64,000 nt of DNA from contig JAHCAI010000010.1 of NCBI GenBank assembly GCA_019634975.1, positions 64,277-128,276 of the forward strand, in the 5' to 3' direction. Positions 26,695-35,573 of the stretch are shown here, one piece after another. A program made the translations under genes and the position numbers. Position 1 is the first letter of the stretch. The number at the start of each line of letters is the position of its first letter. Source of the stretch: Burkholderiales bacterium (lineage in GTDB: Bacteria; Pseudomonadota; Gammaproteobacteria; Burkholderiales; SG8-41). The notes beneath the pieces are model-generated. The model made no database searches, was not told where the DNA came from, and worked only from the letters and a program-made list of their open reading frames with translations.

Positions 26695-28427
26695 CGCTTG
26701 CGGGGTGTCCTGGTGGTGATTTCGGGTCTGAGGAAAGAAAAATCGCAGCCTTCATCGGCCTGGGTGATCTGCTCCATGAACAGTCTGCGGTAACCGCGCG
26801 TGTCTTCCCTGCGCGGCTTTGGCGCCTTGAAGCGCCGGCGCCGCGCCTCGAGTTCGGCATCGTCCACCAGCAGTTCCAGCCTGCGTGCCGGCACGTCGAG
26901 GCGGATGCGGTCGCCGTTCTGCACCAGCGCCAGTGTGCCGCCGACCGCGGACTCGGGCGTCACATGCAGCACGATCGCGCCGAAGGCGGTGCCACTCATG
27001 CGCGCATCGGAAATGCGGATCATGTCCTTGACGCCCTTCGATGCGAGCTTTTTCGGGATCGGCAGATAGCCGGCCTCGGGCATGCCCGGCGCGCCGATCG
27101 GCCCGGCGTTCTTCAATACCAGGATGTCGTCGGCCTTGACATCGAGATCCGGATCGTCGACCCGCTCCGCCAGGTCGGGCAGCGATTCAAACACCACTGC
27201 GCGGCCCACATGCTGCGTCAGCTTCGTATCCATCGCCGCCTGCTTGATGATCGCGCCGCCCGGCGCGAGGTTGCCGCGCAGCACCGCGATGCTGCCGCCG
27301 GCGAACACCGGATCACCGAACTTGCGCACCACCTGCTGGTTCCAGCCCGGCGGCGCATCGGCGATGTTCTCGCCCAGCGTTTTCCCGGTCACCGTCAGCG
27401 CCTTCAGGTTGAGCTGGTGTTTGATCTCGCGCAGGATCGTCGTCAGGCCGCCGGCCTTGTAGAGATCCTCCATATAGCCCTGCCCGGTCGGCTTGAGGTC
27501 GACCAGCACCGGCGTCTCGCGGCCCATCCTGTCGAAAGCATCGAGGTCGAGCTTGATGCCCAGACGCCCTGCCATCGCGGTGAGATGCACGATGGCGTTG
27601 GTCGAACCGCCGACGGCGAACAGCACGCGCAGCGCGTTCTCGAAGGCCTCGACGGTCATGATTCTGTCCGGCGTCAGCTTTTCCTTCGCCATCGCCACCG
27701 CGCGCGCGCCGCTCGCCTCGGCCTGGCGCAGGCGGTCGGCCATCACCGCCGGCACGCAGGCACCGCCCGGCAGCATCATGCCCATCGCCTCGCTGCACAG
27801 CGCCATCGTGCTCGCCGTGCCCATCACCATGCAGGTGCCGGCCGAAGGCGCGAGCTTGTTGTTGATTTCGCCGATTTCCTTCTCGGAAATCTCGGAGGCG
27901 CGGTATTTGCCCCAGAAGCGGCGGCAGTCGGTGCAGGCGCCGAGGCGCTCGCCCTTGTGGTCGCCGGTGATCATCGGCCCGGTGACCAGCATGATCGAGG
28001 GCACGTTGGCGCTCGCCGCGCCCATCAGCAGCGCCGGCACGGTCTTGTCGCAGCCGCCGATCAGCACCACCGAATCCACCGGCTGGCCGCGCAGCATCTC
28101 CTCGGTGTCGATCGCCATCAGGTTGCGCAGGTACATGCTGGTCGGGTGCGCGAAGGACTCGTGCAGCGTGATCACCGGGAACTCCACCGGCAGGCCGCCG
28201 GCGAGCATCACGCCGCGCTTCACCGCCTCGATCAGCTCGGGCACGTTGCGATGGCAGGCATTGAAGCCGCTGAAGGTGTTGGTGATGCCGACGATCGGGC
28301 GGTCGAGCGCCTCGTCGGTATAGCCCATCGCCTTGACGAAGGCCTTGCGCAGGAACAGCGAGAAGCCTTCGTCGCCGTAGGCGGTGAGGCCCTTGCGCAT
28401 GCCGGTCTTGGCGGTTTTTCTGGCCAT
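26691..28427 (-). CDS. IlvD/Edd-family sugar-acid dehydratase
   Basis: A 578-residue [Fe-S] dehydratase. The three cysteines expected for the cluster are C58 (FNACHRNVPEL), C126 (GGCDKTVPA) and C199 (AGTCMVMGTAST). The length and segments such as CTDCRRFWGKY resemble the arabinonate/galactarate-type sugar-acid dehydratases more than biosynthetic dihydroxy-acid dehydratase. It would remove water from an aldonate or aldarate to give a 2-keto-3-deoxy acid. A strong AAGGAGG site precedes the ATG. It follows an Ldh-family oxidoreductase gene and overlaps the SET gene. The exact sugar acid is inferred from context only. Confidence 0.9.
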   Translation of the reverse strand: MARKTAKTGMRKGLTAYGDEGFSLFLRKAFVKAMGYTDEALDRPIVGITNTFSGFNACHRNVPELIEAVKRGVMLAGGLPVEFPVITLHESFAHPTSMYLRNLMAIDTEEMLRGQPVDSVVLIGGCDKTVPALLMGAASANVPSIMLVTGPMITGDHKGERLGACTDCRRFWGKYRASEISEKEIGEINNKLAPSAGTCMVMGTASTMALCSEAMGMMLPGGACVPAVMADRLRQAEASGARAVAMAKEKLTPDRIMTVEAFENALRVLFAVGGSTNAIVHLTAMAGRLGIKLDLDAFDRMGRETPVLVDLKPTGQGYMEDLYKAGGLTTILREIKHQLNLKALTVTGKTLGENIADAPPGWNQQVVRKFGDPVFAGGSIAVLRGNLAPGGAIIKQAAMDTKLTQHVGRAVVFESLPDLAERVDDPDLDVKADDILVLKNAGPIGAPGMPEAGYLPIPKKLASKGVKDMIRISDARMSGTAFGAIVLHVTPESAVGGTLALVQNGDRIRLDVPARRLELLVDDAELEARRRRFKAPKPRREDTRGYRRLFMEQITQADEGCDFSFLRPEITTRTPRKR

Positions 28428-28489
28428 ACGGGGGGATCCTCCTTGGCTTCGTGGAAATTGATAATGGCGAATGTTAACCGGAAATCTGT

Positions 28490-29548
28490 TCAGAACGGCA
28501 ACTTGCCCCTGAGTCCGGTATCGGCGGCGATGGCGGCAAGACCGGCCAGCGTGTCGGCCGGCAGCAGCAGACCGTCGCGGCGGTTGGCCGCGTCGTTGTT
28601 GGCCTCGATCTCGCCGGGGTAGTACACGGCATCGTGGCCCTGCGCCAGCGGCACTGACTTCAGTTCGGCGATGTACTGATCCATGCGCGCGTTGAACTGT
28701 GCCAGCGGCTGGAAGGCTTCGATGTTCACGGCGATGAAAAAATGGCCGCAGTTGCTCTTTTCCGCGGTCTTGTAGGGACTATGCACCGACGACAAAAAAC
28801 CGCTGCCGGTGAGCACGCCCGACAGCAGGTCGACCATCATCGCGATGGCGTAGCCCTTGTGCCCGGCCATCGGCAGGATGATGCCGTCGATGGCCGCCTG
28901 CGGATCGGTCGTCGGCGCGCCGTCGCTGTCGATCGCCCAGCCCTCGGGAATCGGCTGGCGGCGGTTGCGCGCAAAGTAGATCTTGCCGCGCGCGACGCCG
29001 GTATTGGCCATGTCCATCAGGAACGGCGGGTGCCGGCCGGCGGGCGTCGCCACTGACCACGGGTTGGTGCCGATGATCTTTTTGCGGCCACCCCAGGGCG
29101 CCATTGCTGGTCCGCCATTGCTGGTCAGCCACATCACGCAGCCGTCGAGCGCTCCGAGCCGCGTGTAGTACATGCAGGTGCCAAAATGATTGGACATACG
29201 CACACCCACCGCGGCGATGCCGTACTGCTTCGCCCGCTTCACCGCCTCGCGCGTGGCCTGCAGCGCCAGCACGTGGCCGACGCCGTCATGGCCGTCGATG
29301 ACCGCCACCGCGCCGGCATCGACCGCGAACTCGGGCTTCGTCACCGGCGCCATCACGCCGCTGCGGATGCGGTCGAGGTACCAGCCCAGGCGCAGCACGC
29401 CGTGCGACTGGTGGCCCCAGAGGTCGGCCTGCACCAGCGTGTCGGCGACCAGCCGCGCGTCATCTTCCGGCATGCCGGCCTGACGGTAGACCGCCGCCGC
29501 AAAGTCCGTCAGCCGGGCCGCATCAATGCGCGGCTCAGCCGACACCAT
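28490..29548 (-). CDS. Ldh-family (malate/lactate/ureidoglycolate-type) NAD(P)-dependent oxidoreductase
   Basis: A 352-residue protein of the MDH2/LDH2 family, a non-Rossmann NAD(P)H fold. The catalytic His lies in GHQSHGVLRL and the family segment HFGTCMYYTRLGA follows. DMANTGVARGKI and PMAGHKGYAIAMMVDLLSG are characteristic. Such enzymes reduce 2-keto acids or oxidise 2-hydroxy acids. The ATG at 29548 is chosen: an AAGG site is 9 bases upstream, while the in-frame GTG at 29557 has none. It overlaps the preceding reductase gene by 14 bp. Confidence 0.9.
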   Translation of the reverse strand: MVSAEPRIDAARLTDFAAAVYRQAGMPEDDARLVADTLVQADLWGHQSHGVLRLGWYLDRIRSGVMAPVTKPEFAVDAGAVAVIDGHDGVGHVLALQATREAVKRAKQYGIAAVGVRMSNHFGTCMYYTRLGALDGCVMWLTSNGGPAMAPWGGRKKIIGTNPWSVATPAGRHPPFLMDMANTGVARGKIYFARNRRQPIPEGWAIDSDGAPTTDPQAAIDGIILPMAGHKGYAIAMMVDLLSGVLTGSGFLSSVHSPYKTAEKSNCGHFFIAVNIEAFQPLAQFNARMDQYIAELKSVPLAQGHDAVYYPGEIEANNDAANRRDGLLLPADTLAGLAAIAADTGLRGKLPF

Positions 29549-30437
29549 CGCCGCCACCCTTGCGGAAGCGCACGCCGAGCAGGTCCTCGAACACCCGGAT
29601 CATCGCGCCCTTGTCGAGCTTGCCATGCCCCTGCAGCAGCGCCATCTGGTAGGTGGCGGACGCCGCGGCCAGCACCGGCATCGGGATGCCGTGGGTGGCG
29701 CTGACCTTCGCGCCCGAATCGATGTCCTTGTAGGCATGCTGCAGCGGATAACCGTCGGAAAAATTTCCCTCGAGGATACGCGGGATGAAAAACTCCGAGG
29801 CATAGCTGCGGCCGGTGCCGCTGTTGACGACCTGGCCGATCTTTTCCGGATCAATGCCCAGTTTCGCCGCCATCGGCAGCACTTCCGCGATCGCGGCGCA
29901 GTTGATGTCGAACAGCAGCTGGTTGATCAGCTTGGCCAGTTGCCCGCTGCCAGACTCACCCATGTGCAGGATGCTGCTGGTCATGCAGGAAAGAAAAGGT
30001 CTGACTCGCTTCAGCGTTTCCGCCCGGCCGCCGCACATCACCGTCAGCGTGCCTTCGATAGCGCGCTTCTCCATGCCGGAGACCGGGGCATCGATGAAAC
30101 CGGTGCCGCGCTCGCCGAGCTTCGCCGCAAACTCCCGCGTCTCCAGGTAATCGGAGGTGCTGTTGTCGACGACGATCTGCCCTTTGCCCATCAGCGCCGC
30201 GATGCCGCGCGGCCCGAACAGGGTTTCGCGCACTTGCGCGGTTCCCGGCAGGCACAGGAACACGATATCCGCGCGGGCAATGTCCGCGGGATCCGTGGTG
30301 GCCTTCGCCCCCTTGCACTCCAGTTCCGCATGGCGGCGGCCGCTGGCGGAACTTACGGTCAGCCGTGCTCCGCTTTTCAGCAGATTAACGGCCATGGGAT
30401 ACCCCATCTGGCCCAATCCGATAAAGGCGATATTCAT
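29535..30437 (-). CDS. 3-hydroxyisobutyrate dehydrogenase-family reductase
   Basis: A 300-residue beta-hydroxyacid dehydrogenase. The N-terminal Rossmann domain begins IAFIGLGQMGYPMA, and the substrate motif DAPVSGMEKRA follows near residue 120. The catalytic lysine is in GSGQLAKLINQ (around residue 170) of the all-helical C-terminal domain. Members include tartronate semialdehyde reductase, which would fit a sugar-acid pathway producing tartronate semialdehyde. The gene follows the epimerase-like gene after 75 bp and overlaps the Ldh-family gene. Confidence 0.92.
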   Translation of the reverse strand: MNIAFIGLGQMGYPMAVNLLKSGARLTVSSASGRRHAELECKGAKATTDPADIARADIVFLCLPGTAQVRETLFGPRGIAALMGKGQIVVDNSTSDYLETREFAAKLGERGTGFIDAPVSGMEKRAIEGTLTVMCGGRAETLKRVRPFLSCMTSSILHMGESGSGQLAKLINQLLFDINCAAIAEVLPMAAKLGIDPEKIGQVVNSGTGRSYASEFFIPRILEGNFSDGYPLQHAYKDIDSGAKVSATHGIPMPVLAAASATYQMALLQGHGKLDKGAMIRVFEDLLGVRFRKGGGDGVG

Positions 30438-30512
30438 GATTTGTCAGTTCACCCGCAAAGTAAGAAATTGCCCAAGCATTGCCTGTAGTATTGCTTGTAC
30501 TCTGGAAGGAGC

Positions 30513-31367
30513 TCAATCAACGCGCGCCGGATCACCGCGAAAGTCTTTTGCACAAGCACTTCCACCGTGGAAGATCCTGGCAATTCTGCCGCCAGGTGCC
30601 GGAATACCTTCGACCTCGGATGCGTAAGACTCCGCATTATCCTCAGGAACATAGCCCACATGGCCTCGTGCCGCCTGGTCGCCACCCCATTTGTTTCTGG
30701 TATTGGCCGATACGCCATAAATGACAAGGAAATGAAAAGGGGGGGCCTCGACGCAGCAGCGCACAAGGCGAACCATATCGCGCGGGCTGATCCAGCCTCC
30801 CAACTCGCGTGAATTCCCCGGCCTCTGCCGAAAAGCGCCGATGCGCAGGCAGGCGATTTCCAATCCGTACTTGTCTGCATACAGACGCCCCATTGCCTCG
30901 CCGAATACCTTGCTTACCCCGTAATGGCCGGAGGGACGGGATGGCGTTTCGGCCCCCACGGACCGGTCGGCACGGTAAAAACCAATGACATGATTGGAGG
31001 ATGCAAAAATGAAACGCTTTACGCCCGCCAGCCGGGCAGCCTCGTAAACATTCTGGGTACCGATGACGTTGGCTTCCAGTATTTGCCGGGGCGAGCCCCC
31101 GGTCTCGCGGGCGATACCCGCGAGATGGATGACGCAGTCGACACCCTGCATCACCGATTCGGCGACACCGGGCACCGTCAGGTCGCCGGACGTCAACTCC
31201 TCCTGTCGAGTCGGGTCCGCAAGCGGGCAGAGGTCATGCAGGCGTATGCGCTCAGCGGTTTGACGCAACGCGGGGCGCAAAACCGAACCGATCTGGCCAG
31301 CGGCTCCGGTTATCAGCAAGCGACGGAATTTCCGCGGAAGCGTTTGCGTAACAATCCCCCCTCGCAA
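30513..31367 (-). CDS. NAD-dependent epimerase/dehydratase, uronate-dehydrogenase-like
   Basis: A 284-residue extended short-chain dehydrogenase. It has the nucleotide motif LLITGAAGQIGS, the catalytic Tyr-Lys in YGVSK (about residue 150), and the segment FASSNHVIGFY, typical of uronate dehydrogenases that oxidise glucuronate or galacturonate to the aldaro-lactone. Translation probably begins at TTG 31367, because AAGAGGGG lies seven bases upstream and no ATG/GTG is available before the Rossmann motif. Within the cluster it would supply the aldarate for the dehydratase. Substrate assignment is inference. Confidence 0.85.
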   Translation of the reverse strand: MRGGIVTQTLPRKFRRLLITGAAGQIGSVLRPALRQTAERIRLHDLCPLADPTRQEELTSGDLTVPGVAESVMQGVDCVIHLAGIARETGGSPRQILEANVIGTQNVYEAARLAGVKRFIFASSNHVIGFYRADRSVGAETPSRPSGHYGVSKVFGEAMGRLYADKYGLEIACLRIGAFRQRPGNSRELGGWISPRDMVRLVRCCVEAPPFHFLVIYGVSANTRNKWGGDQAARGHVGYVPEDNAESYASEVEGIPAPGGRIARIFHGGSACAKDFRGDPARVD

Positions 31368-31430
31368 AGTTATCCCCTCTTGGCCCGGATCACAGTCTGG
31401 AATAACCCGCCTATCAGATGCCTGGGGGAA

Positions 31431-32390
31431 TCACTGTTGCTGCAGCCCCGCTTCCCGCACCACCTTGGTGTATTTTGCGATTTCGCTCTTGATGTAACGG
31501 CCGAATTCGGCCGCGCTTCCGCCGAGCGGATCCGCGCCCAGCGAAGCCAGTCGCTGCTGCACATCAGGCTGTTTGATCGCCTTGTTGATCTCGGCGTTGA
31601 GACGGTTGACCGCGACGGGAGGAGTTCCGGCCGGGGCGACCGCGCCGTACCAAAGAATCATGTCGTAGCCGGGAACACCGGCCTCGGTCACCGAGGGCAC
31701 GTCGGGAAGCGCGGGATTGCGCTTGGCGCTGGTCACGGCCAGCGCGCGGATCTTACCCCCCTTGATCTGCGGAACGGCAACCGGCGCTGTGTTGAACCCG
31801 ACCTGAATCTCGCCCGCGATCAGCGCGATCACGCTCGGGCCTCCGCCCTTGTAGGGTACATGCGTCATCGGTATCTTGGCCATGCTTTTCAGCAACTCCG
31901 CCGCGATATGCTCGGGACTTCCCTCGCCCGCCGAGGCGTAGTTGATCGACCTGGACTTCGCGAGCGCGATCAAGTCGGATAGCGATCGCGGACCCGACGA
32001 TTGCGGCACCACCACGAACATCGGGACCGAGGATATGTTGATGACCGGTGTCAGATTGCGCTCGAGGTCGTAGTCAAGCTTCCTGTACAGCGGCTTGCTG
32101 ATCGCGTGCGACAGCGAAATCATCATGACCGTGTAGCCGTCGGGCGTTGCACGGGAGACTATTCCGGCCGCCAGATTGGCATTGGCGCCCGGCCGGTTGT
32201 CGACGATGACCTGCTGCCCGAGGCTCTCGGTCAGCTTCATCGCGACGGTGCGCGCCATGATGTCGGTGCCGCCGCCCGGCGCGTAGCCCACCAGGAAACG
32301 GATCGGCTTGGTCGGGTACCCCTGTGCGGACACGCCGCCCGCGGCGGCCAATCCGGCCAGCAGAATGCTCGTGATGACGGCATTTTTCAT
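31431..32390 (-). CDS. Bug-family (TctC) periplasmic substrate-binding protein
   Basis: A 319-residue protein with a clean signal peptide (residues 1-22, ending GVSA) and a good GGAGGAG site. Bug blocks: GYPTKPIRFLVGYAPGGG, TDIMART, PDGYTVMMISLSH, INYASAGEGSPEH and HVPYKGGGP. It lies between the dehydrogenase gene upstream and the epimerase gene downstream in the leftward sugar-acid cluster, one of two Bug genes there. A role in binding a uronate or aldarate in the periplasm is inferred. Confidence 0.93.
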   Translation of the reverse strand: MKNAVITSILLAGLAAAGGVSAQGYPTKPIRFLVGYAPGGGTDIMARTVAMKLTESLGQQVIVDNRPGANANLAAGIVSRATPDGYTVMMISLSHAISKPLYRKLDYDLERNLTPVINISSVPMFVVVPQSSGPRSLSDLIALAKSRSINYASAGEGSPEHIAAELLKSMAKIPMTHVPYKGGGPSVIALIAGEIQVGFNTAPVAVPQIKGGKIRALAVTSAKRNPALPDVPSVTEAGVPGYDMILWYGAVAPAGTPPVAVNRLNAEINKAIKQPDVQQRLASLGADPLGGSAAEFGRYIKSEIAKYTKVVREAGLQQQ

Positions 32391-32422
32391 GATTGTTCTC
32401 CTCCTCGGACTGTTTTTCGGAC

Positions 32423-33508
32423 TCAGGCCACGGCGGCCTGCACTTCGCTGCTGCGCAAATGCTTAACCACTGCTTCGGCGAAGCCGCGGGTGTTGCCGCG
32501 GCCGCCGAGATCTCCGGTGCGCACCGCCGGGTCTGCGAGCGCGGCGTCGACCGCCGCCTGGATCGCACGCCAGGCCTGCTGAAAGGCCGGCTTGTCGTGA
32601 CGCAGGCCCAGCCATTCCAGTAGCATGCCCGCCGACAGGATCATGCCGGCGGGGTTGGCGATGCCCTTGCCGGCAATGTCGGGGGCCGAGCCATGGCCGG
32701 CATTGGCGATCGCATGCGTGTCACCGGCGTTTATCGCCGCCGCGAGCCCGAGTCCACCGGACAGTGCGACCGCAAGGTTCGACAGGATGTCGCCGAACAT
32801 GTTGGAAATCAGTATCACGTCGTGGCGTTCCGGCCGGCTGTAGATATCGGCGGCCATCGCATCGATATCCATCTCGCGCAGGGCGATGTCCGGCTTCGCC
32901 CTGGCCAGCGCATAGGCAGGTTCCATGAACAGGCCGTCGCTCATCTGCAGCACATGGCGCTTGCCGACCACCGTGACGCGTTTGCTGCGCCGCGCCGCGT
33001 AGTCGAAGGCCACCATCGCGATGCGCTCGGAGCCGCGGCGCGTGATTTTCCTGACCGACAGCGCGAGGTCCTCGGTCGGCATGAACTCGCCGTGGCCCTG
33101 GAACATGGTACGGTCGGAATAGAAACCCTCGGTGTTCTCGCGCACGATCAGCACGTCGAGCCCCCGGCGCGCATCGGGCAGGCCGGCGCGGCTCCTCGCC
33201 GGACGCAGGTTGGCATAGAGATCGAGACGCTTGCGGATCGTGCCCGGGATATTGATCCCGCCCTGCTCCAGCGGCGGGTAATCGGTCATCCCGCAGGGCC
33301 CGACGATGACGCCGTCGGCCTGGGCCGCCGCCTGGAATGCGGATTCGGTCAGCGTGGTGCCGTTCCTGCGGTGGCTCGCCATGCCGACCTCGACCTCGGT
33401 AAAACGCAAACCCAGTGAAAACTCGGCATCCGCCGCCTTAACCACCGCCGTCGCCGCAGCGACGATTTCAGGGCCGATGTCGTCGCCGGCCATTACCACC
33501 AGATTCAT
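32423..33508 (-). CDS. Isocitrate/isopropylmalate/tartrate-type dehydrogenase
   Basis: A 361-residue decarboxylating beta-hydroxyacid dehydrogenase. It has the N-terminal MAGDDIGPEIV, the substrate block NLRPAR, the segment VRENTEGFYSDR and the metal-binding ISNMFGDILSNLA. GHGSAPDIAGKGIANP matches the cofactor loop of NAD-dependent members. It oxidises and decarboxylates a 2-hydroxy-3-carboxy acid; in a sugar-acid cluster a tartrate/malate-type substrate is plausible. It sits between two Bug genes, with 14-32 bp spacers and a good AAGGG ribosome-binding site. Confidence 0.9.
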   Translation of the reverse strand: MNLVVMAGDDIGPEIVAAATAVVKAADAEFSLGLRFTEVEVGMASHRRNGTTLTESAFQAAAQADGVIVGPCGMTDYPPLEQGGINIPGTIRKRLDLYANLRPARSRAGLPDARRGLDVLIVRENTEGFYSDRTMFQGHGEFMPTEDLALSVRKITRRGSERIAMVAFDYAARRSKRVTVVGKRHVLQMSDGLFMEPAYALARAKPDIALREMDIDAMAADIYSRPERHDVILISNMFGDILSNLAVALSGGLGLAAAINAGDTHAIANAGHGSAPDIAGKGIANPAGMILSAGMLLEWLGLRHDKPAFQQAWRAIQAAVDAALADPAVRTGDLGGRGNTRGFAEAVVKHLRSSEVQAAVA

Positions 33509-33522
33509 GCAATATCCCTTCG

Positions 33523-34482
33523 TTACTTAACGGAAATCTTGGCCTCGCTGACCACCTTGCTCCAGCGCTGGTAGTCGCGCTGGATGCGTTCGCCGAACTT
33601 CTGCGGCGTGCCGCCGGTCTGGATCATGCCCTGGCCTTCGAGGTTCCTTTTCATCTCCGGATCCTGCAGGGCCTGGTTGATGCCGGCGTTGAGCCGGTCG
33701 ATCGCCGCCTGCGGCGTGCCCCGCGGCGCCATCGCACCGAACCAGAGCTCCACCTCGTAGCCGGGCAGCGTTTCGGCGACCGCCGGAACCTCGGGCAGGG
33801 AATGCCAGCGCTGCGCCGTCGTCACCGCAAGGGGACGCAGGCGCCCTGACTTGAAATGCGGCACCACCGGCAGCAGGCTGCCGACGATGATCGGCGCCTG
33901 GCCCGACAGCAGGTCGGTCATCGCCGCGCCGGTGCTCTTGTACGGCACGTGGACCATGCGGATGTTCGCCATCAGGCTCAGCAGTTCGGTGGCCAGATGG
34001 GTCAGGCCGCCAACGCCGCTCGAGGCATAGGTCAGGTCGCCCGGCCGCGCCCTGGCGAGTGCGATCAGCGCCTTGAGATTCTTCGGCGGCAGCGAGGGAT
34101 GCACGGTGACCACGAACGGCGTGATGCCAAACTCGGCCACGGGGATGATCGAGTTGATCGGATCGAACGCCGGCTTGTGCGTGGCGGAACTGGCGGAGAA
34201 ACTGCCCGACATCATCATGATGGTGTAGCCGTCGGGCGGCGCCTTGGCCACCGCCTCCATGCCGATGATGCCGCCCGCGCCGCCGCGGTTGTCGACGACG
34301 AACTGCTGGCCCAGCAGGGCGGCCAGCTTGGCCGAGAACTGGCGGGCCGTGAGATCGCTGCCGCCGCCCGGCGCGAAGGGCACGATCACGCGCACCGGCT
34401 TGACGGGATACTGCTGCGCCTGCAGCGGCTGGATAGCCACGAGCAGCAAGGTTGCCGCCAAAAGCTTTAAGGCCTTACTCAT
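33523..34482 (-). CDS. Bug-family (TctC) periplasmic substrate-binding protein
   Basis: A 319-residue protein and the first gene of the leftward sugar-acid cluster. The ATG at 34482 (MSKALK) is preferred to the one at 34488 because AGGAGG sits seven bases before it but abuts the other. The signal peptide ends at LQA, followed by QQYPVKPVRVIVPFAPGGG, SDLTARQF, PDGYTIMMMSGS, LTYASSGVGG and HVPYKSTGA. It is divergent from the GntR regulator and so is probably its main target. Confidence 0.93.
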   Translation of the reverse strand: MSKALKLLAATLLLVAIQPLQAQQYPVKPVRVIVPFAPGGGSDLTARQFSAKLAALLGQQFVVDNRGGAGGIIGMEAVAKAPPDGYTIMMMSGSFSASSATHKPAFDPINSIIPVAEFGITPFVVTVHPSLPPKNLKALIALARARPGDLTYASSGVGGLTHLATELLSLMANIRMVHVPYKSTGAAMTDLLSGQAPIIVGSLLPVVPHFKSGRLRPLAVTTAQRWHSLPEVPAVAETLPGYEVELWFGAMAPRGTPQAAIDRLNAGINQALQDPEMKRNLEGQGMIQTGGTPQKFGERIQRDYQRWSKVVSEAKISVK

Positions 34483-34504
34483 ACGCATTCCTCCTGATCA
34501 TTGT

Positions 34505-34606
34505 ATGCATCCACCTAGCCCGGAAGATCCATCCGACGAGCTTCTTCCCGTTTTTCCCGTCGACCGCTGGCGGAAGCAATAGTGCATAATTTCAAACAAA
34601 AATGCA
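34505..34606. promoter_or_regulatory. TGCAT repeats in the GntR/Bug divergent region
   Basis: Three TGCAT-type half-sites occur in the AT-richer divergent spacer: a palindromic ATGCAT at 34505-34510, TGCAT at 34583-34587 and inverted ATGCA at 34602-34606. They are candidates for GntR binding. Spacing between them is irregular, so this is only a weak proposal. Confidence 0.25.
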
Positions 34607-34646
34607 ATATGTCCTGATTGGAACCGCGCTGTATGCTCCCGACCCC

Positions 34647-35558
34647 ATGAGCACCGTCCCACGACTGACCCCCCTGCAACAGAAGGTCGCCCGCGAGATC
34701 GTGGCCCTCGTCCGCAGGGAAGACCGCCCGGCCGGCCATCACCTGTCAAAACTGGCGCTGGCGAAGGCGATCGGCACATCGCACAATCCGGTCGAAGCCG
34801 CGCTTGCACACTTGGCACGGATCGGCATCGCCCGCCACGAGAAGGACCGTGGCTACTTTCTCGCACACGACGCTAGGCAACTTGGCGCCGTCGCGGCAAA
34901 GCTGATGCCGGCGGACGACCCGCTGCAGCGCCGAATCCTCGACCTGAGGCTCGATCGCCGCCTGGCCGAGACTGTCTCTGAAACTGAACTCATGCGCAGG
35001 CTGGGCGCCACGCGCAGCGCCGTGCACAAAGCATTGGTCAGGATCCAGCAGGAAGGCTGGATCGAACGCCGCGCCGGCCACGGCTGGGCCTTCCTGCCAC
35101 TGATCGACTCGGTGGAAGCCTACGAAGACAACTACGAAATGCGCCGGATCGTCGAACCCGCCGGCATCCTGAGCCCGAAATTCGCCCCGGTCGCCGCGGA
35201 GTTCGAGACGCTGAGACAACAACAGGCGTTCATGGCCGATGGTGGCTACCTGACGATGACCGCGGCCGAATGGGTGGATCTCAACGCGCTATTTCATGAA
35301 ACGCTGTCGCGCTGGTCTGGAAACCACCTGCTGCATCAGACCATCCGCCACGTCAACAGGCTGCGCAAACTGATTGAACATCGGGTCGTCGCGGGCGCGC
35401 CCGCGCTGCGGGCACGGCAGGCAGCCGAACATCTCGCGATACTCGAGGCCATAGAGCACGGCGACCGTAGAAAGGCCGCCGCGCTGCTGGAAGAACATCT
35501 CATCAGGGCGCGCCGCGACAAGGCACGTCCGACGCACTTCACTGCCCGGAAACCGTGA
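34647..35558 (+). CDS. GntR-family (FCD) transcriptional regulator
   Basis: A 303-residue regulator. Residues about 1-75 hold a first winged-helix segment (LSKLALAKAIGTSHNPVEAAL), and about 90-150 hold a second (LMRRLGATRSAVHKALVRI). A helical FCD ligand domain follows with the metal-site His pattern in LFHETL and AEHLAILEAIEHGD. Two DNA-binding-like segments in one GntR protein is unusual; most have one. Start ATG 34647 gives MSTVPRLTPLQQ. It is divergent from the sugar-acid cluster and probably represses it until an acid inducer binds. Confidence 0.9.
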   Translation: MSTVPRLTPLQQKVAREIVALVRREDRPAGHHLSKLALAKAIGTSHNPVEAALAHLARIGIARHEKDRGYFLAHDARQLGAVAAKLMPADDPLQRRILDLRLDRRLAETVSETELMRRLGATRSAVHKALVRIQQEGWIERRAGHGWAFLPLIDSVEAYEDNYEMRRIVEPAGILSPKFAPVAAEFETLRQQQAFMADGGYLTMTAAEWVDLNALFHETLSRWSGNHLLHQTIRHVNRLRKLIEHRVVAGAPALRARQAAEHLAILEAIEHGDRRKAAALLEEHLIRARRDKARPTHFTARKP

Positions 35559-35573
35559 AAGAAACGCCTGGAT

